Assembly: GCA_025210375.1 (NCBI GenBank)
Contig: JAOASB010000005.1
Coordinates: 61,878-125,877, forward strand
Direction: 5' to 3'
Source: Maledivibacter sp.
GTDB taxonomy: Bacteria; Bacillota; Clostridia; Peptostreptococcales; Caminicellaceae
Length of the DNA: 64,000 nucleotides
The translations under genes were made by a program, and so were the position numbers. The notes below the pieces were generated by a model, which did not search any database, was not told where the DNA came from, and saw only the letters and a list, made by a program, of their open reading frames with translations. Below are positions 8,385 to 16,756 of this stretch, one piece after another. The stretch's first letter is position 1; every line of letters begins with the position of its first letter.

Positions 8385-10004
8385 TCATATATCTACAAAG
8401 TTTATGGTCAATATATGGCCGTCCCAGCTTATCCCATCAATCAACATATGGATAAGCTTTTTCTTTTCTAAAAAATTTAAGGCATCAAGATTGCTTGGAA
8501 AGTTGTTTATTAGGTCTAATATTAATTTTAAGCTTCTTTCCTTAGTATTTATTGTTCTAATATTTTCGTTTGTATGTTTTGCATTATTTTTTAGTTTTGA
8601 AAGCTCATTATCAAATTTTTCTATTTGATTGATTATGTATTTTGAAGCCTTGGAGTTTTCAGTTTCGGATAATCTTAATGTTAAGTTGTTTATACAGTTT
8701 TTATAGTAATTAATTTTATTTTCCTTGGTATATATACTGGCTAGTTCTTTACTGGATAAGGAATCCAGAGTTTTTCTTGTTTTGTAGAGATTGTTATATA
8801 TGTCTCTTTTATTAAATTTAAATTTTTTTATTTCATTGAGTATTAATTCATCGGCAGTTTTTCCGTTGAGATTGCTAACATTACATTTTGCACCTCTAGA
8901 TTTTTCCTTTGCCATACATTTATAGTAATAGTAGGTTTCATTTTTTTTGCGAGATATAGATATTCCCATTTTAGAGCCACAGCATTGGCATCTAAGTAAA
9001 TTTGTAATTAGTCCAGTTCTTCCAGTACCGGCCCGAGGAGCTTTTCTACTATTGCTTTTTAGTAGGTTTTGTACTGCTATCCAATGTTCAGAGGATATAA
9101 TCCCCCTATGTAATGCTACTGAAACTATCCATTCTGATTCATGTCTTTTTATTACTTTATTCTTCTTTTCATTATGTCTATTATAGACCATTAATCCATG
9201 GATACCATCAAAATCCTCTTTTTGACTAGCTACTTTAGAGTGAAGAAGAGAAAAATATTCGTATATTGCTTTATCAGCAATAGTATAGACTGGATTTGAA
9301 AGTATAAACCTCAATATGCTTTTGTCGAATGCTTTATTGCTTCTAGTTTTTATGTTGTTCTCCAAGGTCCATTGATGAAGCTTTGTAAGTGAGCCTAATT
9401 CAAGATATTTATTATATAAAGCTTTAACTAGCTCCAAATCCTTTGGTATGGCAGTTAATACATATATATTTCTTTTGTTATCATCATTATCATAATATTC
9501 TACCTGCTTACTTTTAAAGCCCGTAGGTGTTCTGCCCCCAAGCCATCTTCCGGTTTTGGCTAGATGATACATATTATCCTTTATTCGTTCTGATATGGTT
9601 TCCCTTTCCAGTTGAGCGAAGACAGAAGCTATATACATCATAGCACGGCCCATTGGGGTTGATGTGTCAAAGCTTTCCCGTATGGATACAAAATCTATAT
9701 CGTTATCCCTAAGTAATTCCACAAGTCCAGAAAAGTCAGATATATTTCTACTTATACGATCTAGACGGTAGCATATCAGCACATCGAACTTATGCTCCAA
9801 TGCATCCTTGAGCATTTTCTTATACATGGGACGGTTAGTATTTCCTCCAGAATATCCCTCATCCTCATATATCAGATAGTGTTCTACTGAAAAGTGCTTT
9901 TTTCCATGCTCTTTGCATAATTCAATTTGATTTTGAATAGAATTCCCCTTACCAGTAAACTTGGATTTGCGTGAATATATAGCTATAACAGAAATAGCTA
10001 TCAC
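8385..10004 (-). CDS. Large serine recombinase (site-specific integrase)
   Basis: A 539-aa protein with an N-terminal resolvase domain (catalytic Ser14 in YSRKS; YEDEGYSGG; YRLDRISRN; GRAMMYIASVFAQLERE), a recombinase domain, a zinc ribbon with CQCCG and two later Cys, and a coiled-coil insertion rich in Lys/Asn near residues 400-490. Such enzymes integrate and excise DNA between short attP and attB sites; the sites are visible at 6041 and 10349. The GTG at 10004 overlaps the apparent ribosome binding site AGAGGTG. An ATT four codons later sits 7 nt from that site and may be the real, unusual start. Confidence 0.93.
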   Translation of the reverse strand: MIAISVIAIYSRKSKFTGKGNSIQNQIELCKEHGKKHFSVEHYLIYEDEGYSGGNTNRPMYKKMLKDALEHKFDVLICYRLDRISRNISDFSGLVELLRDNDIDFVSIRESFDTSTPMGRAMMYIASVFAQLERETISERIKDNMYHLAKTGRWLGGRTPTGFKSKQVEYYDNDDNKRNIYVLTAIPKDLELVKALYNKYLELGSLTKLHQWTLENNIKTRSNKAFDKSILRFILSNPVYTIADKAIYEYFSLLHSKVASQKEDFDGIHGLMVYNRHNEKKNKVIKRHESEWIVSVALHRGIISSEHWIAVQNLLKSNSRKAPRAGTGRTGLITNLLRCQCCGSKMGISISRKKNETYYYYKCMAKEKSRGAKCNVSNLNGKTADELILNEIKKFKFNKRDIYNNLYKTRKTLDSLSSKELASIYTKENKINYYKNCINNLTLRLSETENSKASKYIINQIEKFDNELSKLKNNAKHTNENIRTINTKERSLKLILDLINNFPSNLDALNFLEKKKLIHMLIDGISWDGHILTINFVDI

Positions 10005-10136
10005 CTCTTTTAAATATGAAATTGAGATTGATTTTCTTTTTATTAAATAATACAGAATATGCTCAGATATTATTACAAGGAAATGAATAGAACAAGCTCA
10101 TTCTATAATATTATTTATTTAAAGGGAGGCAGGAAG

Positions 10137-10304
10137 ATGGCAAAGGATATACAGGTCAAGGTAAATATCCCAAGGGGAGAAAATATGGAGGAATCAATAG
10201 CCAAGGTTTTAGGAGAGATAATTATGGCAAGAATAGATGATTTGCCAGTGGAGTATAAAGGATATGTGCTAGAAAAGGTTTTAGAAGAAATGAAGGGAAG
10301 ATAA
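10137..10304 (+). CDS. 55-aa protein of the integrative element
   Basis: The ATG at 10137 follows GGGAGG by 7 nt, so the longer upstream frame is not used. The product ([16 protein letters not shown]... ending EEMKGR) is charged and mostly helical, with no recognised domain. It is divergent from the recombinase and ends 45 bp before the right attachment core. By position it could be an accessory or directionality factor for excision, but nothing in the sequence proves this. Confidence 0.6.
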   Translation: MAKDIQVKVNIPRGENMEESIAKVLGEIIMARIDDLPVEYKGYVLEKVLEEMKGR

Positions 10305-10955
10305 ATGTTTATTCGTAGATATATTGACTTGGATTTTTTGTCTTTTTGTAGATATAGCTTCTGCTATGTCGTGGGTTACTAAAACCGCTGTTTTCCTTTC
10401 CCTTTTAAGTATTGTGCCCACTTCATCGGCTACCTTAAGTCGTGTCTGATAATCTAGTGCAGAAAAGGGTTCATCCAGGAGAAGTATTTCAGGCTCCGTT
10501 GATAATGTTCTTATTAGGGCTACTCTTTGTCTCATACCTCCTGAAAGTTGACTTGGATAATGTTTTTTAAAATCCTTTAGGCCATAGGTTGTCAGCAAAG
10601 CTTCGACCTTTGATATGTTTTTTTGTGTTAGGTTTTTTTGTACTTCTAGTCCAATAAGCACATTTTTAAGAATAGTACGCCATTCAAAAAGATTGTCATT
10701 TTGAAACATATATCCTATCTTCTTATCATATTTTTTTACTTCTTCGCCATTTATTAAAATTTTACCAGAGGATGGCTTGATAAGCCCTGCAATTAAAGAT
10801 AATAGAGTGCTTTTACCGCATCCACTTGGTCCAACTATAGATACTATTTCACCTTCATAGACCGATAGAGAAAGATCGCTCATAGCTAGGGTTTCTCCAT
10901 CTAATGTGTGATATGTCTTAGATACATTTTGTATGTCCATTACTTTATGATACAA
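10281..10955 (-). pseudogene. N-terminal part of split SsuB-type ABC ATPase
   Basis: It carries Walker A ([11 protein letters not shown]), Q-loop, signature ([11 protein letters not shown]), Walker B ([13 protein letters not shown]) and the H-loop ([10 protein letters not shown]). It then leaves the ATPase at the 15-bp core and ends in 22 foreign residues (TKRQKIQV...HFF) encoded by the inserted element. All catalytic motifs survive; only the last 55 residues are displaced to 5874-6055. I favour the TTG at 10955 because GGGAGG lies 8 nt before it. The intact protein would be about 255 aa, normal for SsuB/TauB. It was the first gene of an ATPase-permease operon. Confidence 0.88.
10349..10363. 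other. Attachment site, right (15-bp core repeat)
   Basis: Second copy of TAGATATAGCTTCTG. The host side continues as the ATPase codons for VTHDIA on the minus strand; the element side carries the arm 10333-10356, inverse complement of the left arm. Confidence 0.85.
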
Positions 10956-11125
10956 CTGGATATCCTCCCATCAAAAAAAGTCATAATATAGTCTATTCGT
11001 AATATTTGGATTTTGTGAATAAGTTAATATTTTTAAACAAATACATCATTTTTTATATGGAATACTAAGCTATGTGCATCACTTTCAAATACTCAAAAAA
11101 CTTATATATTAATACCTATTTTATA

Positions 11126-11155
11126 TTGACAATTAGGGCCAAAATCATATATAAT
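11126..11155 (+). promoter_or_regulatory. Promoter of potABCD
   Basis: TTGACA (11126-11131) and TATAAT (11150-11155) with an 18-bp spacer, both perfect consensus. Transcription would start near 11162, giving a leader of about 215 nt before potA. Confidence 0.8.
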
Positions 11156-11167
11156 TCTTCTGGATAT

Positions 11168-11195
11168 GTTTAGTTAATCTAAACAAAAAGTTTAG
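11168..11195 (+). promoter_or_regulatory. Triple half-site operator-like repeat
   Basis: GTTTAG-5 nt-CTAAAC-5 nt-GTTTAG: three half-sites in alternating orientation, 11 bp apart (one helical turn), just after the predicted potABCD start point. This suits a dimeric repressor. No regulator gene lies next to the operon. Confidence 0.5.
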
Positions 11196-11232
11196 TATAA
11201 ATGTGTATTCGTATATACTATAAATATTTATA

Positions 11233-11333
11233 TAGAAATTCCATGGGAAACTTTAATTTATATATAAAAGACTTTTTACGAATCCCCGTGGATTTTAAAT
11301 ATGTATAAATTAATATTCACTTGGGAATTTCTA
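11233..11333 (+). promoter_or_regulatory. Possible structured 5' leader of potABCD
   Basis: TAGAAATTCC (11233-11242) is fully complementary to GGAATTTCTA (11324-11333) and would close a 100-nt region that contains a smaller hairpin, AATCCCCGTGGATT, at 11281-11294. It ends about 25 nt before the potA ribosome binding site. I do not recognise a known riboswitch; the rest of the 10956-11376 gap holds only the promoter and operator noted separately. Confidence 0.35.
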
Positions 11334-11376
11334 CAGGTGTAAGACTTAATTATGATTAATTTAAGGAGGTAGATAG

Positions 11377-12432
11377 ATGGCCCCAAATATTATTCAGCTC
11401 AGAAATGTCTATAAGAATTTCGGAGGACATAAAGCATTGATAGATGTAAATTTCTGTGTGCGTAAAAATGAGTTTATAACTTTACTTGGACCAAGTGGTT
11501 GCGGAAAAACTACTACACTCAGACTTATAGGTGGGTTTGAGTATCCCACATCGGGAGAAATTTTATTTGAAGACAATAATATTGCTGATCTTCCACCCTA
11601 TAAGCGAAAGGTAAATACAGTTTTTCAAAAATATGCTCTTTTTCCCCATCTGAATGTGTATGATAACATTGCATTCGGGCTAAAGGTGAAGAAGATGGAT
11701 AAGAAGCTTATGGATAAAAAGGTCAAAGATATGTTGTGCTTAGTGAACTTAAATGGATTTGAAAAACGTTCGATAAATTCACTGAGTGGTGGACAACAAC
11801 AAAGAATTGCCATTGCTAGAGCATTGATAAATGAGCCCGATGTTCTTTTGCTTGACGAACCCCTAGGGGCATTGGATTTAAAGCTAAGAAAAGGAATGCA
11901 GACTGAGCTTAAACGTATACAGCAAAGTCTTGGAATTACATTTATCTTTGTTACCCATGATCAGGAAGAAGCATTGACTATGTCTGATACAATCATAGTC
12001 ATGAAGGATGGAAGACTTCAGCAGATAGGTACTCCAGAGGATATTTATAATGAACCTGAAAATGCATTTGTTGCTGATTTTATCGGAGAAAGTACCATCG
12101 TTGATGGTATAATGCATGAAGACTACTTAGTTGAATTTGCAGGATGTAAATTCAAATGTGTAGATGAAGGTTTTGAGAAAAAAGAAAGCGTCGATGTAGT
12201 TATTCGTCCTGAAGATATAAAAGTAGTAGCTCCTGATGAAGGAATGTTAGTGGGGATGGTAAAATCCGTGATATTTAAAGGTGTTCATTATGAAATACTT
12301 ATAAAAACTGGTAATCACTTGTTTAAAATACATAGCACTAAAATTGCACCAGTAGGTAAAAAAGCTGGACTTATAATAGAACCAGATGATATACATATCA
12401 TGAAAAAGGAGAGGGTAATAGATGAAGAATAA
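11377..12432 (+). CDS. potA: Spermidine/putrescine ABC transporter ATPase PotA
   Basis: A 351-aa ATPase with Walker A ([12 protein letters not shown]), signature ([15 protein letters not shown]), Walker B ([13 protein letters not shown]), H-loop (THDQEEALT) and a C-terminal TOBE domain (about residues 270-345), the layout of PotA/MalK-type polyamine importers. The ATG follows AAGGAGG. It begins the potABCD operon and overlaps potB by 11 bp, showing translational coupling. Confidence 0.95.
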   Translation: MAPNIIQLRNVYKNFGGHKALIDVNFCVRKNEFITLLGPSGCGKTTTLRLIGGFEYPTSGEILFEDNNIADLPPYKRKVNTVFQKYALFPHLNVYDNIAFGLKVKKMDKKLMDKKVKDMLCLVNLNGFEKRSINSLSGGQQQRIAIARALINEPDVLLLDEPLGALDLKLRKGMQTELKRIQQSLGITFIFVTHDQEEALTMSDTIIVMKDGRLQQIGTPEDIYNEPENAFVADFIGESTIVDGIMHEDYLVEFAGCKFKCVDEGFEKKESVDVVIRPEDIKVVAPDEGMLVGMVKSVIFKGVHYEILIKTGNHLFKIHSTKIAPVGKKAGLIIEPDDIHIMKKERVIDEE

Positions 12433-13246
12433 ATTAATTACCTATCCTTATATGATATGGATGATACTATTTATCGTAGTTCCAATATTTTTGGTATTAT
12501 CCTATAGCATAACCTACAAAGATGATTCAGGCTTAACCTTTACTTTAGCGCATTATAAACGATTTTTTGATCCTCTATACATTAATGTGTTTATACATTC
12601 CATCAATTTGGCCCTTATTAGTACCGTTATATGTCTAGTTTTAGGTTATCCTATGGCTATGATTATAGCAAAAGCTTCTAATCGGAATAGGAATATGATG
12701 GTTTTATTCTTTGTAATACCTATGTGGATGAATTTTTTGCTTAGGACCTATGCGTGGATGAGTCTTTTGGAGCGAAGTGGATTAATAAATAAATTTTTAA
12801 AGCTATTGCACTTGCCTACACTAAATATTATGTATACTAATGGGGCTGTAGTATTGGGTATGGTATATAACTTCTTGCCATTTATGGTACTACCCATATA
12901 TTCTGTGCTTATTAAAATAGATAGAAACCTCATTGAGGCAGCTCAAGATTTAGGAGCCAATGAATTAGAGGTCTTTTTAAAGGTGACCCTTCCATTAAGC
13001 TTACCTGGAGTAATTTCAGGATTCATAATGGTATTTATGCCTGCCATAACCACCTTTGTAATTTCAAGGTTGCTCGGTGGAGGCCAGTTTACTTTGATTG
13101 GAAACCTTATAGAACAACAATTTTTAACTGCGGGAGATTGGAATTTTGGTTCTGCAATATCCATGCTTATGCTTATGTTGATACTCCTTAGTTCACTCAT
13201 TTTAAGCAAATATGATAAAGACAAGGAAGGAGTGGGATTGTGGTAA
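12422..13246 (+). CDS. potB: Spermidine/putrescine ABC transporter permease PotB
   Basis: A 274-aa permease with six predicted helices, the N-terminal [18 protein letters not shown] segment and the EAA loop [20 protein letters not shown] typical of PotB/PotH. It pairs with PotC in the membrane and is driven by PotA. Its start lies inside the end of potA and its stop overlaps potC. Confidence 0.93.
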   Translation: MKNKLITYPYMIWMILFIVVPIFLVLSYSITYKDDSGLTFTLAHYKRFFDPLYINVFIHSINLALISTVICLVLGYPMAMIIAKASNRNRNMMVLFFVIPMWMNFLLRTYAWMSLLERSGLINKFLKLLHLPTLNIMYTNGAVVLGMVYNFLPFMVLPIYSVLIKIDRNLIEAAQDLGANELEVFLKVTLPLSLPGVISGFIMVFMPAITTFVISRLLGGGQFTLIGNLIEQQFLTAGDWNFGSAISMLMLMLILLSSLILSKYDKDKEGVGLW

Positions 13247-14031
13247 ATCGCTTTTTAAAAAAGCTTTACAGCTTTTTGATTTATCTATTTTTATATGCTC
13301 CTATCCTTATCCTAATAGCATTTTCTTTTAATAATTCAAAGTCACGTGGCAGCTGGGGGGGCTTCACATTAAAATGGTATGGGCAATTATTTAAGGATTC
13401 TCAAATAATGTCAGCCCTTTATTATACTATAAGTATTGCTGTGGTTTCTTCTGCTATTGCTACCTTTATTGGAACTGCCGCTGCTATAGGAATACATAGG
13501 ATGAATAAAAAGCAAAAAAACCTTATTATGAACTTGACATATATACCAGTACTTAATGCGGATATCGTAACTGGAATTTCGCTAATGATTTTATTTATTT
13601 TTTTAAAGTTGCAACTTGGGTTTATTACTTTACTTATTGCCCATATTACATTTAATATTCCATATGTAATTTTGTCGGTACTTCCAAAGCTCAAGCAACT
13701 TGATAATAATTTATATGAAGCCGCCCTAGATCTTGGGGCTACACCTTGGTATGCAATAAGAAAAGTTATACTACCCGAAATAATGCCTGGAATAATTACA
13801 GGGGCACTATTTGCCTTTACACTTTCTATAGATGATTTTGTTATAAGCTTTTTCACTACAGGATCCGGTGTATCTAATTTATCAATTATCATCTATTCCA
13901 TGGCTAGAAGGGGAATAAAGCCTAAAATCAATGCTTTATCAACCTTAATGTTTGGTACGGTTTTAGCATTGCTTTTAATAATAAATAATAGAACCAATAA
14001 AAATCAACAAGGAAAGGGAGATGTTAGTTGA
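13240..14031 (+). CDS. potC: Spermidine/putrescine ABC transporter permease PotC
   Basis: A 263-aa permease with six predicted helices, the APILILIAFSFNNSKS start typical of PotC/PotI and the EAA loop AALDLGATPWYAIRKVILPE. The GTG start at 13240 overlaps the potB stop and has AAGGAG 8-9 nt upstream. Its stop overlaps the potD start by 4 bp. Confidence 0.93.
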   Translation: MVNRFLKKLYSFLIYLFLYAPILILIAFSFNNSKSRGSWGGFTLKWYGQLFKDSQIMSALYYTISIAVVSSAIATFIGTAAAIGIHRMNKKQKNLIMNLTYIPVLNADIVTGISLMILFIFLKLQLGFITLLIAHITFNIPYVILSVLPKLKQLDNNLYEAALDLGATPWYAIRKVILPEIMPGIITGALFAFTLSIDDFVISFFTTGSGVSNLSIIIYSMARRGIKPKINALSTLMFGTVLALLLIINNRTNKNQQGKGDVS

Positions 14032-15077
14032 AAAGAATGATGAAAAAATGTGTATTGATTTCTTTAGCTGTGCTTGTGATTGTTTCTTTAGCAGCATGTC
14101 AAGGAGAAAAAAAGGTTACGATTAATGTGTACAATTGGGGAGAGTATATTGACGAAAGCGTTATTGGAGAATTTGAAGAAAAGCATGGTATCAATGTGAA
14201 TTATGAAATGTTTGAAACAAATGAGGCTATGTATCAAAAAATAAAGCCAGGTGGAGTTAATTATGATGTAGCATTCCCATCGGATTATATGGTAAGCAAA
14301 ATGATAGATGAAGATATGCTTTATAAGGTGGATTACAGTAATATACCTAATTATAAATATATTGATGAAAAATTTAAAAACCTTGAATATGATGAGAATA
14401 ATGAGTATTCTGTACCATATATGTGGGGAACTGTAGGCATTTTATATAATAAAACTATCGTAAAAGAACCAGTGGATAGCTGGAATGTATTGTGGGATGA
14501 GAAATATAAAAAGCAAATTCTTATGCAAGATAGTCAAAGAGAAACCATAGGTGTTGCACTGCAAAAATTAGGATATTCTTTAAATACAAACAACTTAGAC
14601 GAGTTAGAAGAAGCAAAGCAGGAGCTTATAAAGCAAAAACCATTGGTGTTGGCGTATGTTGTTGATGAGGTAAAGGATAAAATGATAGGTGGAGAGGCAG
14701 GTTTAGCAGTAGTATGGGCCGGTGATGCCGTTTTTATGATGGAACAAAATCCTGATTTAGCCTATGCTGTGCCGAAAACAGGAAGTAATGTTTTTGTTGA
14801 TGCTATGGTTATACCTAAAACCTCAAAGCATAAAAAAGAGGCTGAAATGTTCATAAACTTTATGTGTGAAACGGAAACAGCATTAAAAAATACTAACTTC
14901 ATAGGATATTCAACTCCTCATACTGAAACAAAGAAAATGCTAGAGCCAGAGATTGCTAATGATCCTGTAGCTTATCCCGATGATGATATACTAGAAAAAT
15001 GTGAAGTTTATAGGGATTTAGGAGAAATGGTAAAGGTATATGACCGTATTTGGACTGAGATAAAGGCCGCAAAATAA
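14028..15077 (+). CDS. potD: Spermidine/putrescine-binding lipoprotein PotD
   Basis: A 349-aa extracytoplasmic binding protein: signal sequence ending in lipobox LAAC, then the PotD/PotF-type start VNVYNWGEYIDESVI and the conserved PYMWGTVGILYNK and AVVWAGDAV segments. It delivers polyamines to PotBC. A TTG start follows GGGAG. It is the last gene of the operon. Confidence 0.95.
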   Translation: MKRMMKKCVLISLAVLVIVSLAACQGEKKVTINVYNWGEYIDESVIGEFEEKHGINVNYEMFETNEAMYQKIKPGGVNYDVAFPSDYMVSKMIDEDMLYKVDYSNIPNYKYIDEKFKNLEYDENNEYSVPYMWGTVGILYNKTIVKEPVDSWNVLWDEKYKKQILMQDSQRETIGVALQKLGYSLNTNNLDELEEAKQELIKQKPLVLAYVVDEVKDKMIGGEAGLAVVWAGDAVFMMEQNPDLAYAVPKTGSNVFVDAMVIPKTSKHKKEAEMFINFMCETETALKNTNFIGYSTPHTETKKMLEPEIANDPVAYPDDDILEKCEVYRDLGEMVKVYDRIWTEIKAAK

Positions 15078-15188
15078 TATATATAGAACCCACTTATAAA
15101 GCTGCATTTTGATTTTTCAAATAACCAATGCTTATAGGGTATTCGATGAGTGAAAATGCAAAGGATTTGTTGGGATTTCTATAGTAAG

Positions 15189-15221
15189 AACCTCTTTCGT
15201 TTTATTGAAAGAGGTTTTTAT
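15189..15221. terminator. Terminator after potABCD
   Basis: A perfect 10-bp stem (AACCTCTTTC and complement) and 8-nt loop, followed by TTTATTC. It lies between potD and the convergent small gene at 15224-15388 and may serve both. Confidence 0.85.
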
Positions 15222-15223
15222 TC

Positions 15224-15388
15224 TTAAAATTCATTCCTATTACGCATACTCTTCTTTGCATTTTTATTGAATTTCTTAGTATTTACATTGTTATTTGAAA
15301 AATCATTTGCTCCTAATTCCTTTGACATTTCATATTTAAATTCATTTAAAGCTTTTCTAGCATTTCTATCGGTTTTTTTATGGGACAT
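15224..15388 (-). CDS. 54-aa small basic protein
   Basis: Starts ATG after AAAGGAGG (7-9 nt) and reads MSHKKTDRNARKALNEFKYE then a Lys/Asn-rich tail ending RNRNEF. The ALNEFKYEMSKELGA segment weakly resembles the N-terminal half of alpha/beta-type small acid-soluble spore proteins, but the second conserved block (GSVGGE) is absent. It could be a DNA- or spore-associated protein; this is only a resemblance. Very basic, no membrane segment. Confidence 0.6.
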   Translation of the reverse strand: MSHKKTDRNARKALNEFKYEMSKELGANDFSNNNVNTKKFNKNAKKSMRNRNEF

Positions 15389-15633
15389 CTATATAACCTC
15401 CTTTAACTGTATAATGTAAAACTAATATTATTTTTTCCATTTGGGTCTCCATGATGCATGTAAATATTACCTTAGAAAATTGCATGATTTTGACTTGGCT
15501 AAGGTCATAATATATATGGTATAACTTTGAAGATTTTAAAACTATATCATAGTGGATAGTTTTTGTAGTTGTTTAGATATATTAGGGAAGAATAAATAGG
15601 ACTGATAGAATAATTCATATTTTAATAGATGTC

Positions 15634-15734
15634 ATTATCAATTGATAATAAATTTCCGAATGAAAAAGATGTTGCAAATTAGAAAATACAGCGTTATAAT
15701 ATAATATATAGTCAGAAATTGGATTATCAATTGA
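15634..15734 (+). promoter_or_regulatory. Promoter of the CDF gene with flanking repeats
   Basis: TTGCAA (15672-15677), 17 nt, TATAAT (15695-15700). The perfect palindrome ATTATCAATTGATAAT is at 15634-15649, and its first 12 bases recur at 15723-15734, so the same site brackets the promoter. This suggests a repressor, perhaps metal-responsive, acting on the CDF gene. The remaining 15389-15633 sequence shows nothing else I can name. Confidence 0.55.
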
Positions 15735-15782
15735 AAAGAAACTTTGTATTAATGTACAATTCGTTACTATGGGGGTGTAGGA

Positions 15783-16661
15783 ATGAATAGGGAAGAAAAA
15801 ATAAAAATAGCAAATAAAGTATCTTTTATCACAATAATAGCAAATATCATTTTATCAATAGTAAAGGTTATCATAGGATTTATAGGAAAAAGTAATGCTA
15901 TTATTGCGGATGGGTTTCATTCATTGTCCGATGTTTTTAGTACGGTTATTGCTTTAATAGGGATTAGGCTTGCTAGTAAAGCTGATGATGAAAATCATCC
16001 CTATGGACATGAGAGAATTGAACCAGTTATGGGAAAAATTCTTGCAAATATTTTGCTTTTAACAGCATTATTTATGGGATATAACGGTATAAAAAGTATT
16101 ACCCAAGGCGATTATACTGTTCCAGGTAAAATTACCATATATGCTGCCGTTTTTTCTATTGTAGTTAAGGAATGGATGTATAGATATACGGTTAAAGCGG
16201 CAAAAAAAATAGAAAGTTCAGGCTTGCTCGCCGATGCTTGGCATCATAGAACCGATGCATTATCCTCTATAGGTAGTTTAATAGGTGTTACTGGAGCTAT
16301 ATTAGGCTATCCCATATTAGATTCTATAGCTGCGATTGTTATTAGTGTATTTGTTGCAAAGGTTGCTATGGATATTTATCTTCAATCTGTTAAGGAGTTA
16401 ATTGATTCATCGGCAGATCAAGAAACCATAAATGATATAAAAAAAATAATACTTGGAACTGAAGGTGTTATTCAGATAGATGATTTAAAGACAAGAATGC
16501 ATGGGAATAAATTATATGTTGATTTAGAGATTTCTGTTAACAAGGACTTGTCACTGTCGAAGGCCCATGATATAGCAGAAAATGTACATATCAAAATTGA
16601 GAAGGGTATAAGAAGAGTAAAGCATTGTATGGTTCATGTGAATCCATTTGAAGAGAATTAA
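15783..16661 (+). CDS. Cation diffusion facilitator (CDF) transporter
   Basis: A 292-aa protein with six predicted helices and a C-terminal cytoplasmic domain (residues about 210-290). The metal-site motifs are visible: IIADGFHSLSDVFSTV in helix 2, DDENHPYGHERIEPV after it, and LLADAWHHRTDALSSIG in helix 5. CDF proteins export Zn, Mn, Fe or Co in exchange for protons. The DxxxD/HxxxD pattern here does not settle the metal. A GGGGGTG ribosome binding site precedes the ATG. Confidence 0.92.
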   Translation: MNREEKIKIANKVSFITIIANIILSIVKVIIGFIGKSNAIIADGFHSLSDVFSTVIALIGIRLASKADDENHPYGHERIEPVMGKILANILLLTALFMGYNGIKSITQGDYTVPGKITIYAAVFSIVVKEWMYRYTVKAAKKIESSGLLADAWHHRTDALSSIGSLIGVTGAILGYPILDSIAAIVISVFVAKVAMDIYLQSVKELIDSSADQETINDIKKIILGTEGVIQIDDLKTRMHGNKLYVDLEISVNKDLSLSKAHDIAENVHIKIEKGIRRVKHCMVHVNPFEEN

Positions 16662-16694
16662 TGGGCATCGATATCCACAAATTTAAAACTTTAC

Positions 16695-16756
16695 TATATC
16701 AATAAAGGTCGAAATCCTTTACAAATTTTTGTAAAGGATTTCGACCTTTATTGATA
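16695..16756. terminator. Exceptionally long perfect hairpin between convergent genes
   Basis: A 30-bp perfect stem with a 2-nt loop between the CDF gene and the convergent MATE gene, ending directly at the MATE stop codon. It should act as a bidirectional terminator but is far longer than usual. Confidence 0.8.

Larger units (their letters stand above)
6041..10363. mobile_element. Serine-recombinase integrative element splitting an ABC ATPase gene
   Basis: An element of 4308 bp (one core plus the interior) between two copies of a 15-bp core. It holds apbE, an AEC permease, a large serine recombinase and a 55-aa gene, with no capsid, replication or conjugation genes. The recombinase gene lies near the right end, pointing inward. 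Joining the ends gives a symmetric attP with 24-bp imperfect arms around an 8-bp centre (GCTTCTGG). Joining the flanks restores the ATPase reading frame exactly. This matches how large serine recombinases integrate and is the arrangement seen in skin-type elements; whether excision is programmed is unknown. Confidence 0.85.

Noticed and set aside
10281..10955. A complete functional ABC ATPase
   Set aside because: All catalytic motifs are present, but the last 55 residues are replaced by 22 unrelated residues from the element, and the true C-terminus is found at 5874-6055.
11233..11333. Known riboswitch (guanidine or other) before potABCD
   Set aside because: I could not match the conserved cores of any class that I know, so it is listed only as a possible structured leader.
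15634..15649. Possible Fur box before the CDF gene
   Set aside because: Fur boxes read TGATAAT then ATTATCA; here the half-sites are in the reverse order, so I only report a palindrome.
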